From Kitasatospora sp. NBC_01246 (GTDB taxonomy: Bacteria; Actinomycetota; Actinomycetes; Streptomycetales; Streptomycetaceae): a DNA stretch of 64,000 bases. The DNA lies in contig NZ_CP108484.1 in assembly GCF_036226505.1 (NCBI RefSeq), positions 3,968,001 to 4,032,000 of the forward strand, written 5' to 3'. Shown here piece by piece: positions 8,221-17,522 of the stretch. Position 1 is the first letter of the stretch. Each line of letters begins with the position of its first letter. Under the pieces are notes generated by a model. The model ran no database searches and was not told where the DNA came from. It worked only from the letters and a program-made list of their open reading frames with translations. The position numbers and the translations under genes are program-made.

Positions 8221-8808
8221 TCAGAACAGGACGTCGGTGCAGGAGTAGAAGGCGTTGCCGGTGTCGGCGATCTCCCAGACCGCCACGACCACCTGGTGCC
8301 CGGTCCGGCCGCTCGGGATCGTCGCGGTGTGGCTGAGCGTGCTCGGCACCTGGGTGCCGTTGTAGGGGACGGTCAGGAACGGCGTCAGCTCCAGACCGGC
8401 CCGGGTGACCTTCTGGCCGGCGTTGTAGCCGGCCTTGGTCAGGTAGTACTTGAAGTTCGCGGTGGCGTGCCGGGCGGTGAACTTCCAGGTGAAGGTGAGC
8501 CGCTGCCCCGCCGCCACCTTGGTGGTGGGCCAGGCACCGCCGCGCGGGTCGTCCAGCTCGGCGAACCGGCTGTTGCCGCCGGCGCAGATGGTGCCGTCGG
8601 CCGGCCCGGCGCCAGGGAAGCCCTTCGACCCCTCGACGCTCTGCGGCTCCCAGCGGATCGCACCGCAGTCGGTGACCGTACCCGCCCCGCAGAGCGCGGC
8701 CCGGCTGGGCGGGGTGGAGACGTAGCCGTGCGACTGCGCCGGCAGGGCGACGGTGAGCGGAACCGCGAGCGCGGCGACGGCCGCTCCCACGAGATGACGT
8801 GTGCGCAT
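8221..8808 (-). CDS. Secreted lytic polysaccharide monooxygenase, family AA10 (chitin/cellulose)
   Basis: 195 aa. Copper-dependent enzyme that oxidatively cleaves crystalline chitin or cellulose outside the cell. A Sec/Tat-like signal peptide ends AQS, so the mature protein begins HGYVSTPPSRAALC: the N-terminal His is the first half of the copper histidine brace. The second His is in KFTARHATANFKYYLTKAGY. The C-terminal NAFYSCTDVLF supplies the axial aromatic residue and a disulphide Cys. It is the catalytic domain only, without a carbohydrate-binding module. ATG at 8808 has GGAGGAG before it. Substrate specificity cannot be told from sequence by eye. Confidence 0.9.
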   Translation of the reverse strand: MRTRHLVGAAVAALAVPLTVALPAQSHGYVSTPPSRAALCGAGTVTDCGAIRWEPQSVEGSKGFPGAGPADGTICAGGNSRFAELDDPRGGAWPTTKVAAGQRLTFTWKFTARHATANFKYYLTKAGYNAGQKVTRAGLELTPFLTVPYNGTQVPSTLSHTATIPSGRTGHQVVVAVWEIADTGNAFYSCTDVLF

Positions 8809-9035
8809 GGTGCTCCTCCGTGGGGGTGGATGGAGAGTGCGCCGGGCACAGACGCGCGCGCCTGGGGGTGCGGCGGCCATGGAAGATCCGTTGGCATGCC
8901 TGTGCCAGGACAGTGCTCACACGGTAGGAGCCCCCACGGCGACCGTCAATGGTCTGAACCACCTTCGCCACACACTGAACCCCCTTGCCGCGCACGAGGA
9001 TTGCACGAGGATTGACTGCGAAGCCGACACGGCGA

Positions 9036-9068
9036 CGGCCCCGCCTCCCGGAGCGGGAAGCGGGGCCG
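9036..9068. terminator. Terminator downstream of gpmA
   Basis: CGGCCCCGC (9036-9044) pairs with GCGGGGCCG (9060-9068), with further internal pairing CTCCCG/CGGGAG. It lies 15 bp after the gpmA stop. Confidence 0.75.
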
Positions 9069-9082
9069 TAGCGGCAAGCGGG

Positions 9083-9841
9083 TTACTTCTTGCCCTGGTT
9101 CTTGACGGCCTCGATGGCGGCTGCGGCGGCGTCCGCGTCGAGGTAGCGGCCACCCTTGGCGACCGGCTTGAAGTCGGCGTCCAGCTCGTAGACCAGGGGG
9201 ATGCCGGTCGGGATGTTGAGGCCGGCGATGTCCTCGTCGGAGATGCCGTCGAGGTGCTTCACCAGCGCGCGCAGGCTGTTGCCGTGGGCGGTGACCAGGA
9301 CGGTCTTGCCGGCGGCGAGGTCCGGGACGATGGCGTCGTACCAGTACGGGAGCATCCGGTCGACGACGTCCTTGAGGCACTCCGTGTTCGGGCGCAGCTC
9401 GCTCGGGATGTCGGCGTAGCGGGCGTCACCGGCCTGCGAGTACTCGGCGTCGTCGGCCAGCGCCGGCGGCGGGGTGTCGTACGAGCGGCGCCACAGCTGG
9501 AACTGCTCCTCGCCGAACTCGGCCAGGGTCTGGGCCTTGTCCTTGCCCTGGAGGGCGCCGTAGTGGCGCTCGTTCAGACGCCAGCTGCGGCTGACCGGGA
9601 TCCAGTGGCGGTCGGCCTTGTCCAGGGCGATCTGCGAGGTGCGGATCGCACGGCGCAGCAGCGAGGTGTGCAGCACATCGGGGAGCAGGCCCTCGGCGGC
9701 GAGGAGCTCGCCGCCACGCGCGGCCTCCTTCTCGCCCTTCTCGTTGAGGTCGACGTCGACCCAACCGGTGAACAGGTTCTTCTGGTTCCACTGGCTCTCG
9801 CCGTGGCGGAGGAGGATGAGTCGGTACGTCGTGTCAGCCAT
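9083..9841 (-). CDS. gpmA: 2,3-bisphosphoglycerate-dependent phosphoglycerate mutase
   Basis: 252 aa glycolytic enzyme interconverting 3- and 2-phosphoglycerate. The phosphohistidine motif [20 protein letters not shown] is at residues 8-27. The second catalytic His is in [20 protein letters not shown], and [15 protein letters not shown] holds the substrate Glu. Full family length. ATG at 9841. Monocistronic: a hairpin follows and a divergent MFS gene precedes. The C-terminal end is Ala/Lys-rich as in other actinobacterial GpmA. Confidence 0.96.
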   Translation of the reverse strand: MADTTYRLILLRHGESQWNQKNLFTGWVDVDLNEKGEKEAARGGELLAAEGLLPDVLHTSLLRRAIRTSQIALDKADRHWIPVSRSWRLNERHYGALQGKDKAQTLAEFGEEQFQLWRRSYDTPPPALADDAEYSQAGDARYADIPSELRPNTECLKDVVDRMLPYWYDAIVPDLAAGKTVLVTAHGNSLRALVKHLDGISDEDIAGLNIPTGIPLVYELDADFKPVAKGGRYLDADAAAAAIEAVKNQGKK

Positions 9842-9988
9842 GGCCCCCAGCTTAATGGAGGCGTTTAAACGGCTGGTCGGGACCCGCCCCCATGTGTAAT
9901 GTTTGCTTCGCGTTAGTGACACTTACCTCGCCGCAGCGCGGACATGCCGGTCCGCTCAGCGGAACGCCTGCCGCCCGGGAGCCCTCAG

Positions 9989-11392
9989 ATGCCCGCTTCG
10001 CCCCTTCCTGCCCGAATTCGAAGAGTCGCGAGCGAAACGGTGGGCGGACTGCCCCGGCAGTTCTGGTGGCTCTGGACGTCGACCCTGATCAACAAGCTCG
10101 GCGCGTTCGTCGTCACGTTCCTGGCGCTCTACCTGACGACCGACCGAGGCTACTCGGCCGCGTACGCGGGTCTGGTCGCCTCGCTGTTCGGCCTGGGCTC
10201 GGCCATCGCCGCGATCGTCGCCGGCGTGCTTACCGACCGGATCGGCCGGCGCCCGACGCTGGTCGCCGCACAGCTCGGCACCGCGCTGTTCACGGCGGTG
10301 CTGGGCTTCACCGACGGCCAGGTGGCGATCGCCGCGGTCGCCTTCCTGGTCGGCTTCTGCAACAACGCGACCCGCCCGGCCACCTCGGCGATCATCGCCG
10401 ACATCGTGCCGGCCGCGGACCGGGTCCGGGCCTACTCGCTGAACTACTGGGCGATCAACATCGGCTTCGGCCTCTCCGCGGCCGCCGCCGGCCTGATCGC
10501 CACGCACGGCTACCTCACGCTCTTCCTGCTGGACGCACTCTCCACGCTGGTCTGCGCGGTGGTGATCTTCGTCCGGATCCCCGAGACCAGGCCGGACACC
10601 CCGGCCGTTCGGGTCGACCAGCCCACGGTCGGCCTCGGCACGGTCTTCCGGGACAGCCGGTTCATGGCGGTCGTGGGACTCAACCTGCTGCTCGCGCTGG
10701 TCGCCCAGCAGGGCAGCACCACGCTCGCCGTGGACATGGGCCGCAACGGCATCACCTCGACCCAGTACGGCCTGGTCATCGGCCTCAACGGCCTGCTGAT
10801 CGTGGTGCTGCAGATCCCGCTCACCCGGTGGATGGAGGGGCGCAACCGGACGGCGCTCCTGGTCGCCAGCGCGCTGTTCATCGGCTGGGGCTTCGGGCTG
10901 ACCATGCTCGCCGGGTCCTCCGCGTGGTTCTACGCGTTCACGGTGGCGGTCTGGACGATCGGCGAGATCCTGAACGCGCCGACCATGATGGGCCTGGTCG
11001 CCGAGCTGTCACCGACCCACGCCCGGGGCCGCTACCAGGGCGTCTACTCGCTGTCCTGGTCGCTCGCCTCGTTCCTCGGCCCGGCGGTCGGCGGAGTGCT
11101 GCTGGAGCGGGCCGGGAGCACGGCGGTGTGGGGCGCCTGTGCGGCCTGCGGCACCGTCGCGGCGGCGGGGTACGTCCTGCTCGGGCGGCGCCCGGGCGCC
11201 GCCACGGCCGCCGCTCCGGCGAAGCGGACGCCGGTGGTCGAGGCGTCGGCGGTCGAGGCGTCGGCGGTCGAGGTGCCTGTGGTCGAGGTGCCTGTGGTCG
11301 ACCTGTCGGGGGTGGAGCCGTCGGCCGACGTGGCGTCGACGAAGGTGCCGACCGCGAAGGTGGCGACGGCGAAGGCCCCGGTCGGCCGCTGA
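9989..11392 (+). CDS. Major facilitator superfamily transporter (12 TM, peptide/drug type)
   Basis: 467 aa. The MFS loop motif between TM2 and TM3 is present as GVLTDRIGRRPTLVAA. Hydrophobic segments cover residues ~20-405. ATG at 9989 follows GGGAG; an ATG at 9944 in frame would add 15 residues and is less likely. The C-terminal tail of ~50 residues is a Val/Glu/Ala repeat (VEASAVEASAVEVPVVEVPVV), encoded by 15-bp direct repeats from about 11236. The substrate is unknown. Convergent with the YbjN gene across a hairpin. In S. coelicolor an MFS gene also lies between gpm and mshA (recalled). Confidence 0.85.
   Translation: MPASPLPARIRRVASETVGGLPRQFWWLWTSTLINKLGAFVVTFLALYLTTDRGYSAAYAGLVASLFGLGSAIAAIVAGVLTDRIGRRPTLVAAQLGTALFTAVLGFTDGQVAIAAVAFLVGFCNNATRPATSAIIADIVPAADRVRAYSLNYWAINIGFGLSAAAAGLIATHGYLTLFLLDALSTLVCAVVIFVRIPETRPDTPAVRVDQPTVGLGTVFRDSRFMAVVGLNLLLALVAQQGSTTLAVDMGRNGITSTQYGLVIGLNGLLIVVLQIPLTRWMEGRNRTALLVASALFIGWGFGLTMLAGSSAWFYAFTVAVWTIGEILNAPTMMGLVAELSPTHARGRYQGVYSLSWSLASFLGPAVGGVLLERAGSTAVWGACAACGTVAAAGYVLLGRRPGAATAAAPAKRTPVVEASAVEASAVEVPVVEVPVVDLSGVEPSADVASTKVPTAKVATAKAPVGR
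11236..11300 (+). repeat. 15-bp direct repeats in the 3' end of the MFS gene
   Basis: Two copies of a GGTCGAGGCGTCGGC unit are followed by two copies of a GGTCGAGGTGCCTGT unit, all in frame, giving the repeated Val-Glu-Ala-Ser-Ala and Val-Glu-Val-Pro-Val pentads. A likely slippage site. Confidence 0.75.
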
Positions 11393-11397
11393 GGCGG

Positions 11398-11429
11398 AGC
11401 GCCCCGGAGCCCCGCTGGTCCGGGGCGCT
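11398..11429. terminator. Shared terminator of the convergent MFS and YbjN genes
   Basis: AGCGCCCCGG (11398-11407) pairs with CCGGGGCGCT (11420-11429). The second arm overlaps the YbjN stop codon. Confidence 0.75.
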
Positions 11430-11943
11430 ACTGCTGCGCCGTCGGCGCGGCCAGGTGGGCGAAGGCGGCCAGGTTGCGGGTGGACTCCCCGCGCTTGGTG
11501 CGCCACTCCCACTCGCGCCGGATCGCCGAGGCGAAGCCCAGCTCCAGCAGCGTGTTGAACGGCTCGTCGGCGCTCTCCAGCACCGTCCCGAGCAGCCGGT
11601 CGACGGAGTCCCCGGTGAGCGCCTCCAGCGGCAGCCGGCCGGCCAGGTAGACGTCGCCGAGCGCGTCGATCGCGTAGGCGACGCCGTACATCCGGGTGTT
11701 GCGCTCCAGCAGCCAGCGGTAGACGGCCTCGTGGTTCTCGTCGGGCCGGCGGATCACGAAGGCGTTCACCGAGAGCGTGTGGTCGCCGACCCGCAGGGCG
11801 CAGGTGGTGCTCAGCTTGCGAGTGCCCGGGAGGGTCGCCACCAGGGTGTACGGGTCGGTGGTGGCCGGCTCCCAGCCGACCCCGGCGTCGTCCAGGGCGG
11901 TACGCAGGAGGGTGAGGGCCTCGTCCTTGGTGCGAATTGCCAT
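11428..11943 (-). CDS. YbjN domain-containing protein
   Basis: 171 aa from the ATG at 11943. The domain has the type III secretion-chaperone-like alpha/beta fold seen in YbjN and TY-Chap proteins: VNAFVIRRPDENHEAVYRWLLERN and YAIDALGDVYLAGRLPLEAL are its usual hallmarks. E. coli YbjN affects stress and motility, but no biochemical role is known for the actinobacterial form. The neighbour order YbjN-mshA is conserved in streptomycetes, though a functional link to mycothiol is unproven. 152 bp separate it from the mshA stop, on the same strand. Confidence 0.8.
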   Translation of the reverse strand: MAIRTKDEALTLLRTALDDAGVGWEPATTDPYTLVATLPGTRKLSTTCALRVGDHTLSVNAFVIRRPDENHEAVYRWLLERNTRMYGVAYAIDALGDVYLAGRLPLEALTGDSVDRLLGTVLESADEPFNTLLELGFASAIRREWEWRTKRGESTRNLAAFAHLAAPTAQQ

Positions 11944-12095
11944 GGGGGTGACGTTACTCGGCGGTACCGGTGGCGCGCAGCAGCGCAGCTGCGGCGGCTC
12001 CGTGACTCCCGGCCCTGGCCGGGAGCCGGGACGGCTCGGAGCCGCACGGCCCCGACCCCGCACCTCCGCCCACCGGCCCCGGCGACCGCCCCGGC

Positions 12096-13472
12096 TCAGG
12101 CCAGTCGCAGCCGGGATCCGGTGAGCCGGCCGGCCGGGCGGGCCAGGCTGCCGGCGTACACCTCGGCGGTGGTCGCCGCCGCGGTGTCCCAGCCGAACCC
12201 GGCGGCATGCCGGGCCGCCGCCTCGCCGCGCCGGGCGACCAGCGCCGGTTCGGTGACGTACGGCTCCAGCGCCTGTGCCCAGGCGAGCGGATCGTGGCCG
12301 TGGACCAGGGTGCCCGTCACGCCGTCGCGGACGGCGACCGGCAGACCGCCGACCGCCGCGGCCACCACCGGCGTCCCACAGGCCTGCGCCTCCAGCGCGA
12401 CCAGCCCGAAGGACTCGCTGTACGAGGGCATCACCAGCGCCGTGGCCGCGCGGTACCACTCGGCGAGCAGGTCCTGGCCGACCGGCCGGTGGAACCGGAC
12501 GACGTCGCCGATGCCCAGCTGGGCGGCGAGCTTGTGCAGGCTCTCCGGCTTGGCCAGCCCGGTGCCGGACGGACCGCCGACCACCGGGACCACCAGCCGC
12601 TCGCGCAGCTCGGGCCGCGCCTCCAGCAGCGCGGCTACCGCCCGGAGCAGCACGTCCGGCGCCTTCAGCGGCTGTATCCGACCGGCGAACAGCAGCACGG
12701 CGGCGTCCTGCGGCAGGCCCAGCCGGGCCCGCGCGGCGGCCCGCGCGTCCGGGGCGCCGGGGCGGAAGACGTCCAGGTTGACGCCCGGGTGGACGACGGC
12801 GAGCTGGTCGGGCCGGGCCGCGTAGTGCAGCGCCAGCTCGGCGGCCTCCTCGGTGGTGTTGGCGATCAGCCGGTCGGCGGCCTCCACCACCTGCGTCTCA
12901 CCGATCACCCGGGCGGCCGGCTCGGGGGTGTCGCCCTCCGCCAGCGCGGCGTTCTTGACCTTCGCCATGGTGTGCATGGTGTGCACCAGCGGCACGCCCC
13001 AGCGCTGGGCGGCCAGCCAGCCGACCTGACCGGACAGCCAGTAGTGCGAGTGCACCAGGTCGTAGTGGCCGGGGCGGTGGCCGGCCTCGGTGCGCAGCAC
13101 GCCGTGGGTGAAGGCGCAGAGCTGGGCCGGCAGGTCCTCCTTCACCAGGCCCTCGTACGGGCCGGCGGTGACGTGGCGCACCAGGACGCCGGGGGCCAGC
13201 TCGACGGTGGGCGCGTCGTCCGAGCAGATCGCCCGGGTGAAGACCTCCACCTCGATGTCGAGCTCGGCGAGGCGCTTGGCCAGCTCCACGATGTAGACGT
13301 TCATCCCGCCCGCGTCACCGGTACCGGGCTGGTGCAGCGGGGAGGTGTGGACGCTGAGCATGGCGATCCGGCGCGGACGGCGCTGGCGGCCCGGGACGAG
13401 CGACTGGAGCCGGCTCCGCACGGGCGGGGTCGGCTGGGCACGGCGTACCGGACGGACGGGGTGCTGGATCAC
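12096..13472 (-). CDS. mshA: D-inositol-3-phosphate N-acetylglucosaminyltransferase (mycothiol synthesis)
   Basis: 458 aa GT4-family glycosyltransferase, first committed step of mycothiol. After a ~35-residue basic leader the GT-B N-domain begins [36 protein letters not shown], with the glycine loop GDAGGMNVY that contacts inositol phosphate. The C-domain has [19 protein letters not shown] and the sugar-nucleotide motif [23 protein letters not shown] (E-x7-E). Length matches MshA of actinobacteria. ATG at 13472 could be replaced by a downstream start near RIAMLS. Cytoplasmic. Mycothiol is the main thiol of actinobacteria. Confidence 0.95.
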   Translation of the reverse strand: MIQHPVRPVRRAQPTPPVRSRLQSLVPGRQRRPRRIAMLSVHTSPLHQPGTGDAGGMNVYIVELAKRLAELDIEVEVFTRAICSDDAPTVELAPGVLVRHVTAGPYEGLVKEDLPAQLCAFTHGVLRTEAGHRPGHYDLVHSHYWLSGQVGWLAAQRWGVPLVHTMHTMAKVKNAALAEGDTPEPAARVIGETQVVEAADRLIANTTEEAAELALHYAARPDQLAVVHPGVNLDVFRPGAPDARAAARARLGLPQDAAVLLFAGRIQPLKAPDVLLRAVAALLEARPELRERLVVPVVGGPSGTGLAKPESLHKLAAQLGIGDVVRFHRPVGQDLLAEWYRAATALVMPSYSESFGLVALEAQACGTPVVAAAVGGLPVAVRDGVTGTLVHGHDPLAWAQALEPYVTEPALVARRGEAAARHAAGFGWDTAAATTAEVYAGSLARPAGRLTGSRLRLA

Positions 13473-13936
13473 CTGGCTGAAGCCTCCTCTGAGCTGCCCG
13501 TCTCTGCAGCCTGCTTGCCTGCTGTTCGGTGTGTGCGCGGCCGCCCACGCCGTACCGCCGCGTCACGGGATGTGGCGCGGCGGTGTGCCGCCCCGTCCGG
13601 GCGCACATCACCACCAGTGTGCCAACCACGTGGTCATCGACCGGCATTCCCGTCCCGGCCCATGAGATGGCCCACGGACGGGAACCCGGGCGGCGGGCGG
13701 GGGTGCGGGGTGGTGCCGGGAGGCGGCCGGGCGGGCCGCCGCGCCGGGGCGGAGCGGAGCGCAGGGGTCGTCGGAAGGCTTCAGGAGGTGCGGCGGGGGC
13801 GCGTGCCTCGCCGCGCGGGCGTGTGTCGGGCGGCCGGCGCGGACCGTCCGGGGCGGGTCTGCCGCGGGGCGAGCCCGTGCGGCGGCCGGAGCCGGGGCGG
13901 CGCGGGCGGCCGCGGGCGGGCCGTACGATTTCCGGC
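13473..13936. other. Intergenic region mshA / methyltransferase (464 bp)
   Basis: Divergent region with very high GC in its right half. I find no ORF with a convincing start and composition; the long frames read here are extensions of neighbours. The promoters of both flanking genes must lie here. Confidence 0.4.
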
Positions 13937-14767
13937 ATGGCCGCCTTCTTCGACTCCGCGACCGCGCCTGCCCGCGGACGGACGGGGCGCCCGGTCGGGA
14001 CGGTGACCCGGGGGACCACCAACACCAACCGGCTGCGCCGGATGGACCGCTGGATCGCCCACACGCTGGGACCGGCACTGCGCTCCGCCGACCGCCCGCC
14101 GGTCGCCGTGGACCTCGGGTACGGCGCCGCGCCCTGGACGGCCGTGGAGCTCTCCGGGCGGCTGCGGACGGTGCGGCCGGACGTCCGGGTGGTGGGGATC
14201 GAGATCGAGCCGGAGCGGGTCGCCGCGGCGCTGCCGTACGCCGAACCGCCGCTGCTCACCTTCCGGCGCGGCGGCTTCGAGGTGCCGCTGGACGGCGGCG
14301 CGCCCGCCCAGCTGATCCGGGCCGCCAACGTGCTGCGGCAGTACGACGAGTCGGCGGTGGCCGGCGTCTGGGACCGGCTCCGGGCCCGGCTGGCGCCGGA
14401 CGGGCTGCTGGTCGAGGGGACCTGCGACGAGATCGGGCGCCGGCACGTCTGGGTCGCGATCGGACCGGAGGGCCCCCGCACGGTGACCTTCGCGGCCCGG
14501 CTGGGCGGCCTCGGACTCCCCTCCGATCTGGCCGAGCGGCTGCCCAAGGCGCTGATCCACCACAACGTGCCGGGCCGGCCGGTGCACGCCTTCCTCACCG
14601 ACTTCGACCGCGCCTGGGCGGCCGCCGCGCCGTACGGGGCGTTCGGCGCCCGGCAGCGCTGGGTGGCCGCGTGCACGGCGCTGGCGGGCAGCTGGCCGTT
14701 GGTGGACGCGCGCGGGCGGTGGCGGCAGGGCGAGGTCACCGTCCCCTGGACGGCGCTCGCCCCGTAG
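13937..14767 (+). CDS. Class I SAM-dependent methyltransferase-like protein
   Basis: 276 aa from the ATG at 13937. The Rossmann motif I is VAVDLGYGAAPWTAVELSGRL, followed by VVGIEIEPERVAAALPY (acidic loop E-I-E binding the SAM ribose) and ANVLRQYDESAVAGVWDRL, then APDGLLVEGTCDEIGRRHVWV. It is not a member of the small-molecule or rRNA methylase families that I recognise; the target is unknown. It is a conserved stand-alone gene in streptomycetes. Divergent from mshA, convergent with the macrodomain gene. Confidence 0.7.
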   Translation: MAAFFDSATAPARGRTGRPVGTVTRGTTNTNRLRRMDRWIAHTLGPALRSADRPPVAVDLGYGAAPWTAVELSGRLRTVRPDVRVVGIEIEPERVAAALPYAEPPLLTFRRGGFEVPLDGGAPAQLIRAANVLRQYDESAVAGVWDRLRARLAPDGLLVEGTCDEIGRRHVWVAIGPEGPRTVTFAARLGGLGLPSDLAERLPKALIHHNVPGRPVHAFLTDFDRAWAAAAPYGAFGARQRWVAACTALAGSWPLVDARGRWRQGEVTVPWTALAP

Positions 14768-15020
14768 CGGGCGGCGGCCGGAACGCCCGGACGGCCGGAC
14801 CTGCCTACCGGACCGGCCGGCCTGCCGGACCGGCCTCGGACGTGCGCGGATGAGCGAACCCGGGGATTCACTCGAACGAGTTATCGAATACCTCTGGCGT
14901 GTTGACGCCTCGTCACGCCACGATGGGGGCACTTGGCCGGCACCTCGTGTGCCACCCCTCCGACCCGGCGTTTCGCCTCTTCCCAGCCCCTCCGCTCCCG
15001 CTCCGCCACGCCCCTACGAC

Positions 15021-15656
15021 TCATGCCCGCTCCTCCGGCTCCCGCCCCTCGGCCTCCTCCGCCTCTTGTCCGTGCGACCGGCCCCCGTCGAGCCCCAGCG
15101 CCCGCCACTCCCGCTCGAACGCCCGGTACGCCTCCGCCCCGAACAGCACGAACCGCACCTCCTCCAGCTCTCCCACCGACCCCGACCCCGACACCGCCCC
15201 CGACCCCGACCTCGCGGCCGCGACGGTGCCGAGGGCGATCCGGGCCGCATCGTCCAGCGGCCACCCGTACACCCCGGCCGACACCGCCGGAAAGGCCACC
15301 GTGCGCGCGCCGAGCTCCACCGCCACCCGGAGCGACTCGCGGTAGCACGAGGCCAGCTGCTCGGCCCTCTTGTCGTACTCCTCCGCCAGATGAACCGGCC
15401 CCACCGTGTGGACCACCCAGCGGGCCGGCAGCCGTCCCGCCGCGGTCGCCACCGCGCACCCGGTGGGCAGCCCCTTGCCGTACTGCGAGGCCCGAAGCCT
15501 TCGACACTCCTCCAGGATCTGCGGTCCGCCCTTGCGGTGGATCGCACCGTCCACGCCACCGCCTCCCAGCAGGGAGGAGTTGGCAGCGTTCACCACCACG
15601 TCCACCTGCTGTTCCGTGATGTCACCCTCGACCAGGGTGATCCGCGTCACCGTCAT
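15021..15656 (-). CDS. Macrodomain protein, O-acetyl-ADP-ribose deacetylase (MacroD/YmdB type)
   Basis: 211 aa. ADP-ribose-binding macrodomain: ITLVEGDITEQQVDVVVNAANSSLLGGGGVDGAIHRKGG carries the catalytic-loop Asn (NAAN) and the GGGGVDGAIH diphosphate loop, which defines the hydrolase-active MacroD class. LPTGCAVATAAGRLPARWVVHTVGP and AFPAVSAGVYGWPLDDAA complete the fold. It removes ADP-ribose from proteins or O-acetyl-ADP-ribose (family knowledge). The C-terminal ~40 residues are Gly/Ser then Glu-rich and outside the domain. ATG at 15656. Divergent from the phosphatase gene at 15900. A second, different macrodomain gene lies at 24209. Confidence 0.92.
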   Translation of the reverse strand: MTVTRITLVEGDITEQQVDVVVNAANSSLLGGGGVDGAIHRKGGPQILEECRRLRASQYGKGLPTGCAVATAAGRLPARWVVHTVGPVHLAEEYDKRAEQLASCYRESLRVAVELGARTVAFPAVSAGVYGWPLDDAARIALGTVAAARSGSGAVSGSGSVGELEEVRFVLFGAEAYRAFEREWRALGLDGGRSHGQEAEEAEGREPEERA

Positions 15657-15899
15657 GTCCGACCTCCACCGTCCGTTCCGGAGCTCGCGGGCGCGTGCTC
15701 CGGCTGTCGCTGTCGTTCCCGTCATCCCCGTACCCACCGCACCGCCACCGGCGTGGCAGGAGCCACCACAGCGCCGGGCGGCCGAAGAAATCCCCGGAGT
15801 CACGTTATGGTCGCGAGAAGTTCCCCGGCGCAGAGTGCCAGGCGGGCACTGCGGACGGGCTCCGACCGTTACGCACTCGGGGAAAAGGAGGAGCAGTCG

Positions 15900-17384
15900 A
15901 TGCCCGCTACGGGAGACGGGCGGGCACCTGGTGCCGCGGACCTGTGGGGTGCCCTCGACGGCACCCTCACCGACCGCGCCCGCATTCGGGCCGCCGCCAC
16001 CGAGCAGTCGGCCGGACCGGCCACGGCGACTCCGCCGATACCCCACCCCCGGTCGGTCACCGCCGGAGCCCCCTCCCGGGGCGCCTCCTCCGCCGTTCCG
16101 TCGGCCGCCCCGCTCAAGCTGCTGGTGATCGAGGACGACGCCTCCGACGCCCAGCTGCTCAAGGACGCCGTGGCCGACAGCGGCGCCCAGATCGAGATCC
16201 ACTGGGCCCGCGGGCTGGAGCAGGCCTCCGAGCTGCTGGCGACCGGCACCTCGGGAGGCCGGCGTGGACGGCAGCGCGCCGCCGGTTTCAGCTGCGTCCT
16301 GCTCGACCTGGCCGCCCCCGCCGACCTGCCGCACCCCTCGGACGCCTCCGACGGCCTGGAAGGTCTGCACGAGCTGCTCCGGCGGGCCCCGCACACCGCC
16401 GTCGTGGTGCTCACCGACGCCGCCGGCGCCGAACTCGGTGCCGCCGCGGTGGCCGCCGGGGCACAGGACTTCCTGATCAAGCACGAGACGGACGGTCCGC
16501 TGCTGGCCCGCGCCCTGCGGTACGCCGTCGAGCGCAAGCGCGCCGACGAGTCGCAGCGGCGACTGGTCGAGGCCGAGCTGCGCGGCCAGGAGAACGCCCG
16601 CCTCCAGCGCCACCTGCTGCCCACTCCCCTGCTGGACGGCGCCGGGTTGTCCTTCACCCGGCGCTACCGCCCCGGCCGCCGCCGCGCCCTGCTCGGCGGC
16701 GACTTCTACGACGCCGTCCGCACCGACGACGGCACCGTCCACGTGGTGATCGGCGATGTCTGCGGTCACGGACCGGACGAGGCGGCCCTCGGGGTCGCCC
16801 TCCGGATAGCGTGGCGCACCCTGGTCTTCGCCGGCCTCACCGGCGAGGCCCTGCTGACCACCCTCCAACACGTCCTGGAGCACGAGCGCCGCAGCGACGA
16901 GATCTTCGCGACGCTCTGCATGCTGGTCATCGAACCCAACGACGCGACCGGCGAACTCGGCTCACTCGGCGCCGTCGAGCACGCGCAGCTGTACCTCGCC
17001 GGGCATCCCGCTCCGCTGCTGCTCGGCACGGACCACAAGCCGGTGACGCTGCCGTCCGACCCGGCCGGCCCAGCGCTCGGTCTGCTGCCCTGCGACGACG
17101 GCCTGGCCGTCTGGCCCTCGCACCCGCTCGAACTCCGCCCCGGCTGGCGGCTGCTGCTCTACACCGACGGGCTCATCGAGGGCCGGGTCGGCGCCGGCTC
17201 CCGGCGTCTCGGCCAGGACGGGCTGGCCGACCTCGTCGGCGACCACCAGGCCGCCGGGCTGACCAGGGGCCGCCTGATCGACAGCGCGATCGCCGAGGTC
17301 GAGGAGCTCAACGGCGGCGCGCTGACGGACGATGTGGCCGTCCTGCTGCTGGAGCGCAACCCGGTGCAGCTGATCCTCGGCTGA
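15900..17384 (+). CDS. Receiver domain fused to PP2C-type (SpoIIE) serine phosphatase
   Basis: 494 aa. The N-terminal ~75 residues are low complexity. Receiver domain ~76-215: LKLLVIEDDASDAQLL, phosphoacceptor in FSCVLLDLA, Thr in VVVLTDAAG, Lys in DFLIKHETD, with an insert in the beta2-beta3 region. A coiled-coil linker (AVERKRADESQRRLVEAEL) leads to the PP2C SpoIIE domain from ~240 with GGDFYDAV, GDVCGHGPDEAAL, YTDGLIEGR and LTDDVAVLLLER, all metal Asp residues present. The RsbU/RsbP-like logic is that it dephosphorylates an anti-anti-sigma factor when activated (inference). ATG at 15900 with AAAAGGAGGAGC. Stand-alone; partners not in the window. Confidence 0.9.
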   Translation: MPATGDGRAPGAADLWGALDGTLTDRARIRAAATEQSAGPATATPPIPHPRSVTAGAPSRGASSAVPSAAPLKLLVIEDDASDAQLLKDAVADSGAQIEIHWARGLEQASELLATGTSGGRRGRQRAAGFSCVLLDLAAPADLPHPSDASDGLEGLHELLRRAPHTAVVVLTDAAGAELGAAAVAAGAQDFLIKHETDGPLLARALRYAVERKRADESQRRLVEAELRGQENARLQRHLLPTPLLDGAGLSFTRRYRPGRRRALLGGDFYDAVRTDDGTVHVVIGDVCGHGPDEAALGVALRIAWRTLVFAGLTGEALLTTLQHVLEHERRSDEIFATLCMLVIEPNDATGELGSLGAVEHAQLYLAGHPAPLLLGTDHKPVTLPSDPAGPALGLLPCDDGLAVWPSHPLELRPGWRLLLYTDGLIEGRVGAGSRRLGQDGLADLVGDHQAAGLTRGRLIDSAIAEVEELNGGALTDDVAVLLLERNPVQLILG

Positions 17385-17458
17385 TGCTCCTCGGCCGAGG
17401 CGGCCGGCCCTGCTACCAGGGGCCGCGTCGAGGTGGCACGGGGCACCGGCACAGCAGC

Positions 17459-17501
17459 GAGCCCCGGTGCGCGCGGATCGGTCCCGCGAGCACCGGGGCT
17501 C
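17459..17501. terminator. Terminator between phosphatase and DUF2516 genes
   Basis: GAGCCCCGGTGC (17459-17470) and GCACCGGGGCTC (17490-17501) form a 12-bp perfect stem. It serves convergent genes. Confidence 0.8.
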
Positions 17502-17522
17502 GTCGCTGAAGTGCCCGGCGTC

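Noticed and set aside
9892-12825. A 977-codon plus-strand open frame across the MFS, YbjN and mshA genes
   Set aside because: It spans three recognised genes in other frames or on the other strand and has Arg/Pro/Ala composition without conserved motifs.
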